Below are positions 47,942 to 57,729 of a stretch of 64,000 bases of DNA, piece by piece. Position 1 is the first letter of the stretch. The number at the start of each line of letters is the position of its first letter. The notes below the pieces were generated by a model. The model saw only the letters and a list, made by a program, of their open reading frames with translations. It made no database searches and was not told the origin of the DNA. A program made the translations under genes and the position numbers. Source of the DNA: an uncultured Bacteroidales bacterium (GTDB lineage: Bacteria; Bacteroidota; Bacteroidia; Bacteroidales; Bacteroidaceae); the NCBI GenBank assembly GCA_902779845.1, contig CACZCZ010000004.1:1-64000 (forward strand). Direction: 5' to 3'.

Positions 47942-49870
47942 TTAAAGCCTTTCACATTCTGCTAACCACGCTTCGCGGCACGCATCCGACGGCATACGCC
48001 AGTCGCCGCGTGGCGACAGGCTTACAGAACCCACCTTGGGGCCGTCGGGCATACAGGAGCGTTTGAACTGATGGCCGAAGAAGCGGTGGTAGAAGTTCGT
48101 GAGCCAATGTTTCAGGATGTTGACGGGGTAGGCGTTGCCGAAGGCAGCCTGTGCCAGGAACAGAATCTTGCCCGGCCGGAAGCCCCAGCGCAGGACATAG
48201 TAGAGGAAGAAGTCGTGTAGCTCGTAGGGGCCTACCAGATCTTCTGTCTTCTGTGCGATCTCGCCGTTCTCGTCCGTAGGAATCAGTTCAGGACTGATGG
48301 GCGTATCCACGATGTCCAGCAGGATGTCCTTCGTGGTGTCGTCAGCGGAGTTCAGAGCCACCCACTTCACCAAGTGTCGCACCAGCGTCTTGGGCACGCC
48401 GGCGTTGACGCCGTACATCGACATGTGGTCGCCGTTGTACGTGCACCATCCTAATGCCAGTTCCGAGAGGTCACCGGTGCCCACGACGAGGCCGTTTTCC
48501 TTGTTGGCCACGTCCATGAGGATTTGCGTGCGCTCGCGCGCCTGCGAATTTTCATAGGTAACATCATGAACGTTGACATCTTGCCCGATATCCTTGAAAT
48601 GCTGGAGTACAGCAGCGGCGATGTTCACCTCGCGTTGCGTGATGCCCAGAGCCTCCATCAGCGCCACCGCATTCGAGTGTGTGCGGTCGCTGGTGCCGAA
48701 ACCTGGCATGGTGATGCCGATGATGCCCGTGCGGTCCAGTCCGATGAGGTCGAAGGCGCGCACAGCCACCAACAGCGCCAGCGTGGAGTCCAGTCCTCCA
48801 GAGATGCCGATGACGGCTTTCTGGCTGCCGATGTGCTGCAGGCGATGGGCCAGTCCCTCGGCCTGTATGGCGAAGACATCTTCGCAGCGAGCGTCCAAGT
48901 CGGCACCTGTGGGCACGAAGGGGGCTGGGTTCACCTTGCGCGTAAGCGTCAGTTCCCGCGGGTTCAGCAGTGCCGTCTCCATGGTCTTGATGTTGCAGTC
49001 CTTGTACTGAGCTGCACATTGTGAGAACGTCGTGTTCTTGCGGCGCTCCGCACGCAGACGTTCGACGTCGATCTCACTCACCACCATCTGCTCTTGCAGG
49101 CTGTGGGGTGTCCCTTCTGCCAGCAGCGTTCCGTTTTCGAAGATGAAAGCTTTGCTGGAGAATACCGTGTCCTGTGTGCTCTCGCCGTAGCCTGCGGCAG
49201 CATAGACATAACCGCAGTGTGCGCGGGCGCTTTGTTGGCGCAGCAGCTGCATGAGATAGTCCTGCTTGCCCACCAGGTCGTTGCTGGCACTCAGGTTGAA
49301 GATAATGTCTGCGCCCGCCAGCGTCAAAGCACAGCTGGGCGGCACGGGTGCCCACACATCCTCGCAAAGCTCGATGCCGAAGGTGCAGGTGCTGGTGGTG
49401 AACAGTATCTTTGCGCTTACGCTCACCTGCTGACCGCACAGCCACACGTTGGCGTCGGCAGGGATGTCAGCGGCACTCGTGAACCAGCGCTGCTCGTAGA
49501 ATTCATTATAATTAGGAAGGTATGTCTTGGGAACCAGTCCCAGGATTTTGCCTTTTTGCACCACGGCGGCGCAGTTCAGCAGTGCACCCTTGTAGGCCAC
49601 GGGCAGCCCCACGATGGAGATGATGTCTATCGAGCGGGTGAAGTTCATCAGTTGGATGAGCGCCATCTCCGCCTCGTCCAGCAGCAGCTGCTGGTTGAAG
49701 AGGTCGCCACAAGTGTAGCCCGTCAGACACAACTCCGGCAGCGTGATGACTTCCACACCGCGGCCCTCGGCCTGAATAATCAGGTTCTCGATACTCTGCA
49801 GGTTGAATTTTGGGTTTGCCACCTCCACCTGCGGTATGGCGGCAGCAATCTTGACGAAACCGTGATTCAT
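47942..49870 (-). CDS. nadE: Glutamine-dependent NAD+ synthetase
   Basis: 642 residues with an N-terminal nitrilase-type glutaminase domain (Glu in TLPELCLTGYTCGD, Lys in VPKTYLPNYNEFYEQRWF, Cys in FGIELCEDVWAP) and a C-terminal ATP-pyrophosphatase domain (GISGGLDSTLALL). It converts deamido-NAD, glutamine and ATP to NAD+. It probably shares substrate flow with pncC elsewhere in the window. It has its own -7 box (49907-49914). Confidence 0.95.
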   Translation of the reverse strand: MNHGFVKIAAAIPQVEVANPKFNLQSIENLIIQAEGRGVEVITLPELCLTGYTCGDLFNQQLLLDEAEMALIQLMNFTRSIDIISIVGLPVAYKGALLNCAAVVQKGKILGLVPKTYLPNYNEFYEQRWFTSAADIPADANVWLCGQQVSVSAKILFTTSTCTFGIELCEDVWAPVPPSCALTLAGADIIFNLSASNDLVGKQDYLMQLLRQQSARAHCGYVYAAAGYGESTQDTVFSSKAFIFENGTLLAEGTPHSLQEQMVVSEIDVERLRAERRKNTTFSQCAAQYKDCNIKTMETALLNPRELTLTRKVNPAPFVPTGADLDARCEDVFAIQAEGLAHRLQHIGSQKAVIGISGGLDSTLALLVAVRAFDLIGLDRTGIIGITMPGFGTSDRTHSNAVALMEALGITQREVNIAAAVLQHFKDIGQDVNVHDVTYENSQARERTQILMDVANKENGLVVGTGDLSELALGWCTYNGDHMSMYGVNAGVPKTLVRHLVKWVALNSADDTTKDILLDIVDTPISPELIPTDENGEIAQKTEDLVGPYELHDFFLYYVLRWGFRPGKILFLAQAAFGNAYPVNILKHWLTNFYHRFFGHQFKRSCMPDGPKVGSVSLSPRGDWRMPSDACREAWLAECERL

Positions 49871-49906
49871 GTTGATAAATCAGTCTTCAGTTGTTACTTT
49901 CGGGCG

Positions 49907-49914
49907 CAAAGATA
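49907..49914 (-). promoter_or_regulatory. -7 box of nadE
   Basis: TATCTTTG on the minus strand, 36 nt before the nadE ATG. Confidence 0.65.
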
Positions 49915-50008
49915 GTAAAAAATGTTCATTGCACACCTTTTTATGTTGCTTTTCGTCATAAAAAGAAAGATTTTCTTCATTAAATTTGGTAGGAAAGGGA
50001 TTTCCGTT

Positions 50009-50016
50009 TACCTTTG
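50009..50016 (+). promoter_or_regulatory. -7 box of the rubrerythrin gene
   Basis: TACCTTTG, 57 nt before the ATG at 50074. It lies close to the alternative upstream ATG at 50014 and excludes it. Confidence 0.7.
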
Positions 50017-50073
50017 TGCAGAAAAAATCGTGTTAATTATCCCTTTTTATTCATCCAACAAAATTTTTCAAAC

Positions 50074-50622
50074 ATGACAAAGAAATTCGTTTGCACCGTA
50101 TGTGGTTACATTCACGAAGGTACTGAAGCCCCCGAGCGTTGTCCTCAGTGTAAGGCTCCTGCCAGCAAGTTCAAGGAACTGGTTAGTGATGGCCTGGAGT
50201 TCGTAACTGAGCATGAAATTGGCGTTGCCAAGGGCTGTGATCCCGAAATTTGGGAGGGCTTGAAATCTAACTTCGAGGGCGAATGCACCGAGGTGGGCAT
50301 GTATCTGGCTATGTCCCGTCAGGCCGACCGCGAGGGTTATCCTGAGATTGCCGAGGCTTTCCGTCGCTACGCTTTCGAGGAAGCTGACCATGCCAGCCGC
50401 TTCGCTGAACTCATTGGCGAGTGTGTGTGGGACACCAAGACCAACCTGAAGAAGCGCATGGAAGCTGAAGCTGGTGCCTGCGCCGGCAAGATGGACATCG
50501 CCAAGAAGGCTAAGGCTCTGAATTACGACGCTATCCACGACACCGTCCACGAGATGGCCAAGGACGAAGCTCGTCACGGCAAGGGCTTTGAAGGTCTCTA
50601 CAATCGTTATTTTGGCAAATAA
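50074..50622 (+). CDS. Reverse rubrerythrin (rubredoxin plus ferritin-like domain)
   Basis: 182 residues. An N-terminal rubredoxin-like iron site ([10 protein letters not shown] and CPQCKAP) is followed by a ferritin-like di-iron four-helix bundle ([44 protein letters not shown]). This order is reversed from classical rubrerythrin. Such proteins reduce hydrogen peroxide (NADH peroxidase activity) in anaerobes. The start at 50074 is chosen because the upstream ATG overlaps the promoter. Confidence 0.93.
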   Translation: MTKKFVCTVCGYIHEGTEAPERCPQCKAPASKFKELVSDGLEFVTEHEIGVAKGCDPEIWEGLKSNFEGECTEVGMYLAMSRQADREGYPEIAEAFRRYAFEEADHASRFAELIGECVWDTKTNLKKRMEAEAGACAGKMDIAKKAKALNYDAIHDTVHEMAKDEARHGKGFEGLYNRYFGK

Positions 50623-50699
50623 AAGTGCCCTCACGGCATCCCTTTTCAGGCCAAATAAGACAAAAAAAGCGAATTATCGGCAAAAAAAGCTCAAAATGT

Positions 50700-50730
50700 T
50701 TTGTGCGTATGCTAAAAACATCTATCTTTG
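50700..50730 (+). promoter_or_regulatory. Promoter of galE
   Basis: TTTG at 50700-50703 and TATCTTTG at 50723-50730, 19-nt spacing. Confidence 0.7.
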
Positions 50731-50785
50731 CAGCCGATATCCGTTAACGACGATTCAATAACGCTTTAAAATAACATTAAAACTT

Positions 50786-51820
50786 ATGAAAGAGACAATT
50801 CTCGTCACTGGTGGTACAGGCTTTATCGGTTCCCACACAACCGTGGAACTGCAAAACGCCGGTTACGATGTCGTTATCGTTGATAATCTCTCCAACTCTC
50901 GCGAAGATGTCATCGACGGTATCGAGAAGATTACGGGCATCCGTCCTGCTTTCGAGAAGGTCGATCTCCGTGACTTCGAGGCCACCGAAGGAGTCTTCAA
51001 GAAGTACCCCAAGATTAGCGGTATCATCCACTTCGCTGCCAGCAAGGCTGTCGGCGAGAGCGTGGAGAAGCCGTTGCTCTACTACCGCAACAACATTGTC
51101 TCGCTGATTAACCTCCTGGAGCTCATGCCCAAGTACAATGTCAAGGGCATCATCTTCTCCAGCAGCTGCACCGTCTATGGCCAACCCGACCAGCTCCCCG
51201 CTACCGAGGAGACACCTATCAAGAAGGCCGAGAGCCCCTATGGCAACACCAAGCAGATCAACGAGGAAATCATTCAGGACACCGTGGCCAGCGGTTCGCC
51301 CATCAAGGCCATCCTGCTGCGCTACTTCAACCCCATCGGTTCGCACCCCACCGCTATCATCGGCGAGATGCCCAATGGCGTTCCCCAGAACCTCATCCCG
51401 TACCTCACCCAGACTGCTATCGGCATCCGCGAGAAGCTCAGCGTTTTCGGTGACGACTACGACACGCCCGACGGCTCCTGCATCCGCGACTACATCTATG
51501 TCGTCGATCTGGCCAAGGCCCACGTCTGTGCCATGACCCGCATCATGGAAGACAAGACCACCGAGCCCGTGGAAGTGTATAACATCGGTACCGGCAAGGG
51601 CACCAGTGTCCTGGAACTCATCCACGGCTTCGAGAAAGCCACGGGTGTTAAGCTCAACTACCAGATCGTAGGTCGTCGTGCTGGCGACATCGAGAAGGTG
51701 TGGGGCAATGTTGACAAAGCCAACAAGGTGCTCGGTTGGAAGGCCGACACCCCATTGGAAGATGTTCTCGCCAGCGCGTGGAAGTGGCAGTGCGCCCTCC
51801 GTGAGCGCGGTATCATGTAA
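50786..51820 (+). CDS. galE: UDP-glucose 4-epimerase
   Basis: 344 residues of the extended SDR family. The NAD-binding motif GGTGFIGSHT opens the protein, then HFAASKAVGES, the catalytic SSSCTVYG and YGNTK (YxxxK), and a C-terminal region with GTGKGTSVLELI. It interconverts UDP-glucose and UDP-galactose for galactose use and surface glycan synthesis. It is followed by a long untranslated stretch with a terminator at 52027-52064. Confidence 0.94.
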   Translation: MKETILVTGGTGFIGSHTTVELQNAGYDVVIVDNLSNSREDVIDGIEKITGIRPAFEKVDLRDFEATEGVFKKYPKISGIIHFAASKAVGESVEKPLLYYRNNIVSLINLLELMPKYNVKGIIFSSSCTVYGQPDQLPATEETPIKKAESPYGNTKQINEEIIQDTVASGSPIKAILLRYFNPIGSHPTAIIGEMPNGVPQNLIPYLTQTAIGIREKLSVFGDDYDTPDGSCIRDYIYVVDLAKAHVCAMTRIMEDKTTEPVEVYNIGTGKGTSVLELIHGFEKATGVKLNYQIVGRRAGDIEKVWGNVDKANKVLGWKADTPLEDVLASAWKWQCALRERGIM

Positions 51821-52118
51821 GAACAAACATAAATTTGTAATTTAGTTAAGAATCCTTCATAGAATATAGGATAGTAAAGTGTATCAGTACTACCCCGTTG
51901 AGCCGGTTGGCATTTACTGCGCGTGAGCATCGTGAATTCACCTCTCAACATTCGTTCCTTCCCTCCCTGTCATGGGTAGTAACTGCTCTACACATTGTCG
52001 TGTTTTATTTTGTGTTTGTGTTGAGACTGTCCTCCGACGTGAGTTGGGGGACAGCCTATTTTTTATTAAACAATCCTAAATTTAGATGGCTTTTTGCGAG
52101 CTGTAAGAAAAAAATCAC
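51821..52118 (+). other. Gene-free stretch ending in the galE terminator
   Basis: No ORF is convincing. The terminator is the hairpin CTGTCCTCC (52027-52035) with GGGGGACAG (52046-52054), 10-nt loop, followed by CCTATTTTTTATT. This leaves a roughly 200-nt 3' untranslated region for galE. Confidence 0.6.
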
Positions 52119-52126
52119 TATCTTTG
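52119..52126 (+). promoter_or_regulatory. -7 box of the SpoIIE-type phosphatase gene
   Basis: TATCTTTG; transcript start expected near 52132, so an ATG at 52094 is excluded. Confidence 0.65.
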
Positions 52127-52189
52127 CTGCGCCATAGTGAGGGAATGTGTGAACGAAACGGCAAGGAATCGAAAACAAACAGAACATTC

Positions 52190-53347
52190 ATGAATAGCAG
52201 ATCTTTTTCAACCCGTTTGACCTGGAGAATCATCGGCATCGTGTCGGTCATCTTCGTCATCTCCTTAATAGGGGTTGGAGTTACGTTGCAATATATCTCT
52301 GCCAATGGTGTGTCGGACACACCGGCAAACAGCGTGGCCCCCACAACGTTCGCCTCGACCCCCTGGAGACTGATTCTCGACCTGATGCTCGTCGGTTTTT
52401 TCGGGCTTGTGCTGATTTTCTTCTTCTGCCGCCGCTTGATACGCTATATGTCACGCCCCATCACCGAGCTCTCCGTGTCGGCGATGAACATGGCAAAGGG
52501 CAACTTCAGGGCCAAGCTGCCAGAAATCGACAGCAAGGACGAGATGCGTCGTCTGCATGACAGCTTCCTCTATTTGCAATACTCCTTCACCGACTACATC
52601 AGCCAGCTGAAGATGACCAAGAGCGCCAACGAGCGCATGGAGTCGGAGCTGAACGTGGCGCGCACTATTCAGATGGGAATGTTGAACACCGACTTCCCGC
52701 CGCAGCTGCATGCCCTGTTGAAGCCTGCCAAGGAAGTGGGTGGTGACCTCTACGACTTCATCCGCAAGGGCGATGTACTCCATTTTGCTGTGGGCGACGT
52801 CAGCGGCAAGGGTGTGCCGGCCTCGCTGGTGATGTCCATTACGCGTGCTATGATCCATTTCGTGGCCACCCTCGACCTGCCGCTCCACGAGTCGGCGCGA
52901 CGCATCAACAACAGCGTGGCCGACAGCAGCAGCCATGATATGTTCGTCACCCTCTTCATGGCGCGCATCGACCTCAAGACGTTGCACATGACCTACTGCA
53001 ATGCGGGGCATAATCCCTTGCTCATACTACCTCCCAATGGCGAGCCCTACTACCTGTCAGTCAAGAGCAATCTGGCTGCGGGACTCATTGAAGACTTCCC
53101 CTACGAGTCAGAGAGCATCGACCTGGAACCTGGCACGCGCCTTGTGGCCTACACCGACGGTGTCACGGAGGCCGAGAACGACACCTTGGAACTATTCGGC
53201 GAGGACCGACTGTTAGAGGTGGTGAAGCGCCTCGACGCCGACAGCAACGAGCAGACCGCTGTGGAACAGGTCTATAGCGCTGTCAAGAACTTTGCGGGCG
53301 ACCATCCTCAAAACGATGACATCACGATAATGAGTATCAAGATATGA
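52190..53347 (+). CDS. Membrane-anchored PP2C/SpoIIE-type serine phosphatase
   Basis: About 385 residues. Two membrane helices (WRIIGIVSVIFVISLIGVGV and LILDLMLVGFFGLVLIFFF) flank a short periplasmic loop, then a HAMP-like segment (RPITELSVSAMNMAKGNFRA) and a SpoIIE phosphatase domain (VGGDLYDFIRKGDVLHFAVG, DVSGKGVPASLVMS, VAYTDGVTEAEN, HPQNDDITIM). It probably dephosphorylates an anti-sigma-factor antagonist in a stress pathway. ATG at 52145 is an alternative start, only about 13 nt from the predicted transcript start. The lipid-kinase-like gene follows after 7 nt. Confidence 0.88.
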   Translation: MNSRSFSTRLTWRIIGIVSVIFVISLIGVGVTLQYISANGVSDTPANSVAPTTFASTPWRLILDLMLVGFFGLVLIFFFCRRLIRYMSRPITELSVSAMNMAKGNFRAKLPEIDSKDEMRRLHDSFLYLQYSFTDYISQLKMTKSANERMESELNVARTIQMGMLNTDFPPQLHALLKPAKEVGGDLYDFIRKGDVLHFAVGDVSGKGVPASLVMSITRAMIHFVATLDLPLHESARRINNSVADSSSHDMFVTLFMARIDLKTLHMTYCNAGHNPLLILPPNGEPYYLSVKSNLAAGLIEDFPYESESIDLEPGTRLVAYTDGVTEAENDTLELFGEDRLLEVVKRLDADSNEQTAVEQVYSAVKNFAGDHPQNDDITIMSIKI

Positions 53348-53354
53348 AACATCT

Positions 53355-54332
53355 ATGAAATATATCTATATCATCAACGGGCGGCCCGACAAAGCTCAGT
53401 ACTACAGCGAGTTCTATGAGCAGCTGAAGCAGGAACCCCATGTCTATGAGGTCTATACCACGCTTGGCGAGGGCGACGCCACACGCTATGTGCGCCTCTA
53501 CTGCGACCTCCACCCCGAAGAGGAAGTCTGCTTCGTGGCCTGTGGCGGCAACGGCATCATCAACGGGGTCGCCTCCGGCCTCGTGGGCTATTTTGAATAT
53601 GTCAAGGAGAGCGCTGCCAATGACGGCGCTGTGGCTGCTCAGTCCACCATGCCTAAGTTGCGATTCACCATGGCGGTCCTCTACTTTGGCGGTGCCACGC
53701 AGGACTTCATCATCAACTTCCCTGGCCGCAATTTCCACAGCGTGAAGGACATGCTGGCCGGCACCGTGACACCCATCGACGTCATCAAGGTGAACGACAG
53801 CTACTGCGTGAATGTCTGCAACATCGGTTTCAACGCACGTGTCGCCTCGCGTGCCAACGAACTGGTTGCCAAGGGCAAGTCCGCACATCAGGCCTACACC
53901 CGCGGTGTCATCAACGCCATCCTCACCAGCCGCTACAACCGCATCAAGGTGACGGTCGATGGCGAGCGCATAGACGGCGGCCTCATGATTCTCTGCACTT
54001 TTGCCAACGGACGCCGTGTGGGCGGCGAATTCAACTGTGCGCCTACAGCGAAGGTCGATGACGGCCTCATCGACGTGTGTCTCTTCCGTGCCATGACCTT
54101 GCTACGCTTCCTCACGCTTGTGCCCCTCTACCGCAAAGGCGAGCACATCGGCAGTCTCCGCGGCCGGGGTAAGATTATCTTCAGACAAGCCCGTGAGGTG
54201 GTCATCAGCAGTCGCGACATCATCGACATCTACATCGACGGCGAGCTACTCCCCGGTTCCCGCTTCGAGATGAAGATGCTGCCAGGTGCACTCCCGCTGC
54301 GCTTGCCACCCGTTCAGGAGAGTCAGTCATAG
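53355..54332 (+). CDS. Diacylglycerol/sphingosine kinase-like protein
   Basis: 325 residues with the DAGK_cat fold. The nucleotide loop reads ACGGNGIINGVASGL where family members usually have GGDGT, so the Asp of the GGDGT motif is replaced by Asn. The C-terminal domain (NGRRVGGEFNCAPTAKVDDG then LIDVCLFRA) is typical of YegS/DgkB lipid kinases. It would phosphorylate a membrane lipid at the inner leaflet if active. It is 7 nt after the phosphatase gene, so the two are co-expressed. Confidence 0.82.
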   Translation: MKYIYIINGRPDKAQYYSEFYEQLKQEPHVYEVYTTLGEGDATRYVRLYCDLHPEEEVCFVACGGNGIINGVASGLVGYFEYVKESAANDGAVAAQSTMPKLRFTMAVLYFGGATQDFIINFPGRNFHSVKDMLAGTVTPIDVIKVNDSYCVNVCNIGFNARVASRANELVAKGKSAHQAYTRGVINAILTSRYNRIKVTVDGERIDGGLMILCTFANGRRVGGEFNCAPTAKVDDGLIDVCLFRAMTLLRFLTLVPLYRKGEHIGSLRGRGKIIFRQAREVVISSRDIIDIYIDGELLPGSRFEMKMLPGALPLRLPPVQESQS

Positions 54333-54409
54333 AGCTGTCAAGTGACTTGTTTTTTCACGCTGTGTTGTCATGTGCAGTTTTTGCTGCGTTATTGTGAAGT
54401 GTTGTAAGC

Positions 54410-54745
54410 ATGGATCAGCAAAAGAAATCGAAGTATAGGGTTCACCTGATTAGGCGTCATCCGATGGGCGCGCGCTTCCTGGCCATCTGCCTCTTCGGTG
54501 CTGTGTTCGCCACACGCCATCTCAACCCCACGGAATATAACCACGAGCGCATTCATGCCGTACAGCAGAAGGAACTGTTGTACGTGCCGTTTTTCATCTG
54601 GTATGTGTTGGAGTGGCTGGTGCTGTTGGTGAAGTACCGCGACTGGATGGAGGCGTACCATCACATCCGTTTTGAGGAAGAGGCCTACCGTCATCAGGAT
54701 GACCTGCAGTACCTACAGCATCGTCGGCATTATCATTACAAGTAG
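54410..54745 (+). CDS. Small membrane-associated protein with an HExxH motif, 111 aa
   Basis: 111 residues, basic, with two hydrophobic stretches (RFLAICLFGAVFATR and ELLYVPFFIWYVLEWLVLLV) and HERIH at residues 45-49 between them. The motif and the DWMEAYHHIRFEEEAY region resemble M56-type or other small zinc-peptidase-like proteins, but the protein is very short. Function is not assigned. It follows the lipid-kinase-like gene and converges on the flavodoxin-like gene. Confidence 0.72.
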   Translation: MDQQKKSKYRVHLIRRHPMGARFLAICLFGAVFATRHLNPTEYNHERIHAVQQKELLYVPFFIWYVLEWLVLLVKYRDWMEAYHHIRFEEEAYRHQDDLQYLQHRRHYHYK

Positions 54746-54750
54746 GAGCA

Positions 54751-55368
54751 CTATCGGATGAAGTTGGTGCGGGCCGGTGTCTCCAAGTCGGGATGCCCCT
54801 GTGTGCGCACGTCAAGCTTCTGAATCATCCACGCGAGGTTGTGGCCAAGGGTGCGCATGGTCTGCATTCCTTCTTCGTCCTCGGCGACCTGTCCGGCTGT
54901 CTGTCCGTAGGCGATGTTCCAATACTGCGACGTGGCGACGGGCATATTCATCATCATGAAGTATTTGTTAAGGCGGTCGAAAGCTGCTGTGGCTCCGCCA
55001 CGACGGCAGACGACGACGCTGGCGGCGGGCTTGAACTTCAGGTCGGCACCCAAGGAGTAGAAGACGCGGTCGAGTAGGGCGCAGAGCGAACCGTTGGGGC
55101 CGCCGTAATAGACGGGTGAGCCGATGACAATGCCGTCGATGCCATCCTTGACAGTTCGCCACACCTTATAGTATAAGTCGTCGTTGTAGGTGCATTTGCC
55201 GTTGCGACCACACCATCCGCAGGCGATGCAGCCCTGTACGGCGGCCTTGCCGATGCTGATGATTTCTGTCTCTATGCCGTCGGCGTTGAGGGCTCGTGCC
55301 ACTTCGGAGAGTGCTGTGAAGGTGTTGCCATGTTCTCTGGGGCTTCCGTTGATGAGTAGGACTTTCAT
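54751..55368 (-). CDS. Flavodoxin-like NAD(P)H-dependent FMN reductase
   Basis: 205 residues. KVLLINGSPREHGNTFTALSE is the FMN phosphate-binding loop of the NADPH-dependent FMN reductase/iron-sulfur flavoprotein family, followed by CIACGWCGRNGKC (a compact Cys cluster) and GSPVYYGGPNGSL. It is likely a flavin-dependent oxidoreductase. The start at 55368 is chosen because the -7 box at 55404-55411 lies between it and the upstream ATG at 55416. Confidence 0.88.
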   Translation of the reverse strand: MKVLLINGSPREHGNTFTALSEVARALNADGIETEIISIGKAAVQGCIACGWCGRNGKCTYNDDLYYKVWRTVKDGIDGIVIGSPVYYGGPNGSLCALLDRVFYSLGADLKFKPAASVVVCRRGGATAAFDRLNKYFMMMNMPVATSQYWNIAYGQTAGQVAEDEEGMQTMRTLGHNLAWMIQKLDVRTQGHPDLETPARTNFIR

Positions 55369-55403
55369 AAGCGCAGAATGTAGGTTTGTAGGGTTTGATG
55401 CGG

Positions 55404-55411
55404 CAAAAGTA
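55404..55411 (-). promoter_or_regulatory. -7 box of the flavodoxin-like gene
   Basis: TACTTTTG on the minus strand, 36 nt before the chosen ATG. Confidence 0.65.
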
Positions 55412-55574
55412 CACATAATTTACAATTGGACAATTGACAATTTACAATTTTTCTGTTTAGCTGCTTTTTTTCTTGGCATTTTGTTTTGGCACGCCTTTTG
55501 CATGACAAGGATTGTGTTTCTTTTGACAATGACATCTGTCGTATTGACATTCATATTTAAAACATATATAAGTT

Positions 55575-57623
55575 ATGCAAAAAGGTAATATTGGAGTAAC
55601 GACCGAAAACATCTTCCCGGTCATCAAGAAGTTCCTGTATTCGGATCACGAGATTTTCATCCGTGAAATTGTCAGTAACGCCGTGGATGCTTCACAGAAG
55701 CTGAAGACGCTGGCGGGCAAAGGCGACTTCACTGGCGAGATGGGTGAGCTGAAAGTCAATGTGAGCATTGACAAGGAGGCTGGCACCATTACCGTCAGCG
55801 ACCGCGGTATCGGCATGACTGCCGAGGAGATTGAGAAGTACATCAACCAGATTGCTTTCTCCGGCGCCAACGACTTTCTGGACAAGTACAAGGAAGACGC
55901 CAACGCCATCATCGGCCACTTCGGACTGGGCTTCTACAGTTCGTTCATGGTCAGCGACCGTGTGGACATCATCACCAAGAGCTATCAGGATGCTCCCGCC
56001 GTGAAGTGGAGCTGCGACGGCTCGCCTGAATTCACGCTCGAAGAGGTGGAGAAGGCCGACCGCGGCACCGACATCGTGATGCACATCTCCGAGGACTGCA
56101 AGGAGTTCCTGGAGAAGGACAAGCTCGAAGGACTGCTGAAGAAGTACTGCCACTTCCTGCCCGTGCCCGTGGTCTTCGGCAAGAAGCAGGAATGGAAGGA
56201 CGGCAAGATGCAGGACACCGACGAGGACAACCAGATCAACGACACCACGCCGCTGTGGACACGCAAGCCCAGCGATCTGAAGGACGAGGACTACAAGGCC
56301 TTCTATCGCAGCCTCTATCCCATGGGTGATGAGCCCCTGTTCTGGATTCATCTGAACGTGGACTTCCCCTTCCACCTCACGGGTATTCTGTATTTCCCGA
56401 AGATCAAGAACAACCTTGACCTGCAGCGCAACAAGATCCAACTCTACTGCAACCAGGTCTTCGTGACCGACCAGGTGGAGGGCATCGTTCCCGACTTCCT
56501 GACGCTGCTGCACGGCGTCATCGACTCGCCGGATATCCCGTTGAATGTCAGCCGCAGCTACCTGCAGAGCGACAGCAACGTGAAGAAAATCAGCGGCTAC
56601 ATCACCAAGAAGGTGGCCGACCGCCTGAGCTCGCTCTTCAAGAACGACCGCAAGGACTTCGAGGCCAAGTGGGACGACATCAAGATTTTCATCTCCTACG
56701 GAATGCTCTCCGAGGAAGACTTCTACGAGAAGGCCAAGACGTTCTTCCTGCTCAAGGACACCGAGGGCAAGTACTACACGCTGGAGGAGTACCAGACGCT
56801 CATCAAGGATGCGCAGACGAACAAGGACGGCCAGCTCGTGTATCTCTACGCCGCCGACCGCGAGGCACACTATACCTATATTGACAGCGCACACGCGAAG
56901 GGCTACAACGTGCTGCTCATGGACGGCCAGCTGGACACGCCGCTCGTGCAGATGCTGGAGCGCAAGTTGGAGAAGACGACCTTCACACGCGTGGATAGCG
57001 ATGTCATCGACCGCCTCATCCAGAAGGACGAGCCGAAGGGTGAAGAATTGTCAGCCGACCGCTCTGCCAATCTGTCAGCCGTCTTCGAGACACAGCTGCC
57101 GAAGACTGACAAGACCACCTATCATGTGGAGACACAGCCGATGGGTGCCGAGGCGATGCCCGTGGTGATCACCCAGAGCGAGTACATGCGCCGCATGAAG
57201 GATATGGCCCGCATCCAGCCGGGTATGGCTTTCTATGGCGAGATGCCCGACATGTACAACCTGGTGCTGAACACCGACAACCGCTTGGTGAAGGAGGTGC
57301 TGGAGCAGAGCGAAGCCGCTACCGCCGAGGCGCTGAAGCCCATCGAGGCAGAGCTCCGCGGACTCAATGCCCGCAAGGCTGTGCTGCAAGCCGAACAGGA
57401 CAAGAAGAAGTACGACGAGATCACCGAGGAGGAGCGCAAGGACATGGAACAGTGCCGCAAGGACATCGAAGAGCAGGAGGGCAAGCGCCGCGAAGTGCTG
57501 GGCGAGTACGCCAAGGGCAACGAGCGTGTGCACCAGCTCATCGACCTGGCGCTGCTGCAGAACGGTCTGCTCACGGGCGAGGCGCTGACACGCTTCGTGA
57601 AGCGCTCGGTGGAACTGCTTTAA
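55575..57623 (+). CDS. htpG: Molecular chaperone HtpG (Hsp90)
   Basis: 682 residues. The N-terminal GHKL ATPase domain shows FLYSDHEIFIREIVSNAVDA, DRGIGMTAEEI and FGLGFYSSFMV. The middle domain and the C-terminal dimerisation domain follow, with a charged helical segment near residues 590-645 (K/E/R-rich). It is a cytosolic ATP-dependent chaperone. Confidence 0.96.
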   Translation: MQKGNIGVTTENIFPVIKKFLYSDHEIFIREIVSNAVDASQKLKTLAGKGDFTGEMGELKVNVSIDKEAGTITVSDRGIGMTAEEIEKYINQIAFSGANDFLDKYKEDANAIIGHFGLGFYSSFMVSDRVDIITKSYQDAPAVKWSCDGSPEFTLEEVEKADRGTDIVMHISEDCKEFLEKDKLEGLLKKYCHFLPVPVVFGKKQEWKDGKMQDTDEDNQINDTTPLWTRKPSDLKDEDYKAFYRSLYPMGDEPLFWIHLNVDFPFHLTGILYFPKIKNNLDLQRNKIQLYCNQVFVTDQVEGIVPDFLTLLHGVIDSPDIPLNVSRSYLQSDSNVKKISGYITKKVADRLSSLFKNDRKDFEAKWDDIKIFISYGMLSEEDFYEKAKTFFLLKDTEGKYYTLEEYQTLIKDAQTNKDGQLVYLYAADREAHYTYIDSAHAKGYNVLLMDGQLDTPLVQMLERKLEKTTFTRVDSDVIDRLIQKDEPKGEELSADRSANLSAVFETQLPKTDKTTYHVETQPMGAEAMPVVITQSEYMRRMKDMARIQPGMAFYGEMPDMYNLVLNTDNRLVKEVLEQSEAATAEALKPIEAELRGLNARKAVLQAEQDKKKYDEITEEERKDMEQCRKDIEEQEGKRREVLGEYAKGNERVHQLIDLALLQNGLLTGEALTRFVKRSVELL

Positions 57624-57674
57624 ATTGAAAGATTGAAAAATTGAAAGATTGAAAGTTTGTTTTCCCTCAAAAAG

Positions 57675-57706
57675 TTTGCACAGGTCGGCAAAACACCTTA
57701 CCTTTG
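57675..57706 (+). promoter_or_regulatory. Promoter of tRNA-Arg and probably clpC
   Basis: TTTG at 57675-57678 and TACCTTTG at 57699-57706, 20-nt spacing. The next ORF, clpC, begins only 23 nt after the tRNA, with no other promoter visible. Confidence 0.8.
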
Positions 57707-57729
57707 CGACGTCATTTGAGGGAAAACAT

